From: Bradysia coprophila | Taxonomy: Eukaryota; Arthropoda; Insecta; Diptera; Sciaridae | Reading direction: 5' to 3' | Assembly: GCF_014529535.1 (NCBI RefSeq) | Contig: NW_023503616.1 | Coordinates: 5,566,584-5,630,583 of the forward strand | DNA: 64,000 nucleotides | Shown here: one piece after another, positions 63,401 to 64,000 of the stretch | Layout: every line of letters begins with the position of its first letter | Numbering within the stretch: the first letter of the stretch is position 1 | Program-made: the position numbers and the translations under genes | Notes under the pieces: model-generated | Told to the model about the DNA's origin: nothing | What the model saw: the letters and a program-made list of their open reading frames with translations, nothing else | Databases searched by the model: none

Positions 63401-64000
63401 CTGTTGCTGGTAAATAATTGCTGCTGGTAATGTCTACTTTTACGGAATGATCACTTAAATTTACCAATCATTTTCAATATCTTTCCTAATAATATTCATC
63501 CAATTTCAATAGCATTGTTGCATTCAATTTGTTTTACACGACATAAAATAAACAGACCAGGAACGCTTGATTTGACTATGGACCAGAATTATCTAATAGC
63601 CCAAAGCACTTCAAATATGAGTGGTACTCTAAATAGAGTACTGAAACTGGACAGTGTATCAAATAAATTTTAACTGTAGAAAAATGTGTAAATTTGTTTC
63701 ATACAAAATGGGACTCTATTTGGCAGCTGTCAATAGTAGCACTTTCGCTTGAAGGGCGTTGAGCAGCCTCATATTTTGCAACTAAAATTAATTCAATTTA
63801 TATCAGTGTTCATTCGAGTTCATTTTCATACATGTATTAGGTCCCTTATTTGACTTAGTTACTTAGTGTATTTATTAACGTTGATTTTTCAAAAATGAAC
63901 CGCTACTGTTTGGTTTATTTTACTCTGCCGTTGTTTTATTAATTTTTTAATCAGAGTCAAAAGTGTACTTAACATACTATCACCAAACGGTATGCTCTCA
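60410..64000. other. Gene-free spacer to window end
   Basis: AT-rich with no supportable gene. A foldback with duplicated arm (62342-62536) is listed separately; a diverged relative of its arm (TTTTTTTAGGCAGACAATGT, then TTGTCACACTCGGCCTAT) is at about 61933-61970. Confidence 0.4.
62342..62536. repeat. Foldback with tandemly duplicated left arm
   Basis: Two 65-bp tandem units (62342-62406 and 62407-62471, each starting TATTTATACAACT and ending GAGGCC) differ at only a few bases. They are followed by the inverse arm (CACATCGTGTGCCTAAAAAA, GCATTTATCATCAAGTTGTA). The duplication must have followed formation of the original hairpin. Confidence 0.75.

Noticed and set aside
1-64000. tRNA, rRNA or other structured RNA genes
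   Set aside because: None was recognised by eye on either strand. A covariance-model or tRNA scan would be decisive; I cannot run one.

Overview
This window is nuclear DNA from an insect, most likely a dipteran fly. The evidence is several Rebers-Riddiford (RR) chitin-binding cuticular protein genes with very short first exons, small GT-AG introns, AT-rich spacers, Jockey/CR1-type non-LTR retrotransposons and many small foldback/MITE repeats. A lower fly such as a fungus gnat would fit, but that species-level guess is inference and weak. All multi-exon models were built by hand from reading frame, splice dinucleotides and phase; none has transcript support.

Layout. 1-3.1 kb: a non-autonomous hAT-like element with an 8-bp target duplication, carrying a nested Tc1/mariner-like MITE. 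3.2-4.7 kb: cuticular gene A (+). 5.6-7.5 kb: repeat with terminal inverted repeats. 7.75-8.66 kb: a compact gene for a solo Maelstrom domain (+), a piRNA-pathway family. 10.6-13.0 kb: cuticular gene B (-) with a long helical C-terminal tail. 15.0-19.15 kb: a 5'-truncated non-LTR element (-) between two identical 158-bp direct repeats, then a second Tc1-like MITE. 19.7-20.6 kb: an uncertain zinc-finger-like locus (-). 22.8-23.9 kb: cuticular gene C (+), with a possible alternative last exon. 27.2-32.9 kb: cuticular gene D (+), whose 5-kb first intron holds a 225-bp hAT MITE and a non-LTR element with an intact ORF2 in antisense. 33-35.4 kb: nested foldbacks. 35.4-37.35 kb: AFG1/LACE1 mitochondrial ATPase (-, nine exons). 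38.7-41.7 kb: an unrecognised 532-residue acidic, coiled-coil-like protein (+, seven exons). 43.2-44.3 kb: deoxyribose-phosphate aldolase (+, first exon not found). 44.6-46.5 kb: an atypical RR protein gene (-) with three foldbacks in its intron. 51.3-51.7 kb: proteasome assembly chaperone 4 (-). 59.5-60.4 kb: a decayed reverse transcriptase. The rest is gene-poor and rich in repeats.

How the genes relate. The five cuticular genes form a loose family cluster on both strands. The core RR-1 genes share a signal-peptide exon, an RR domain split at a conserved phase-2 intron, and a PTPPPIP-like end. The housekeeping genes (AFG1, DERA, PSMG4) and the unknown 532-residue gene show no operon-like logic; they are simply neighbours. 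The main events in this DNA are repeated transposon insertions, some very recent, as the perfect 158-bp duplication shows.
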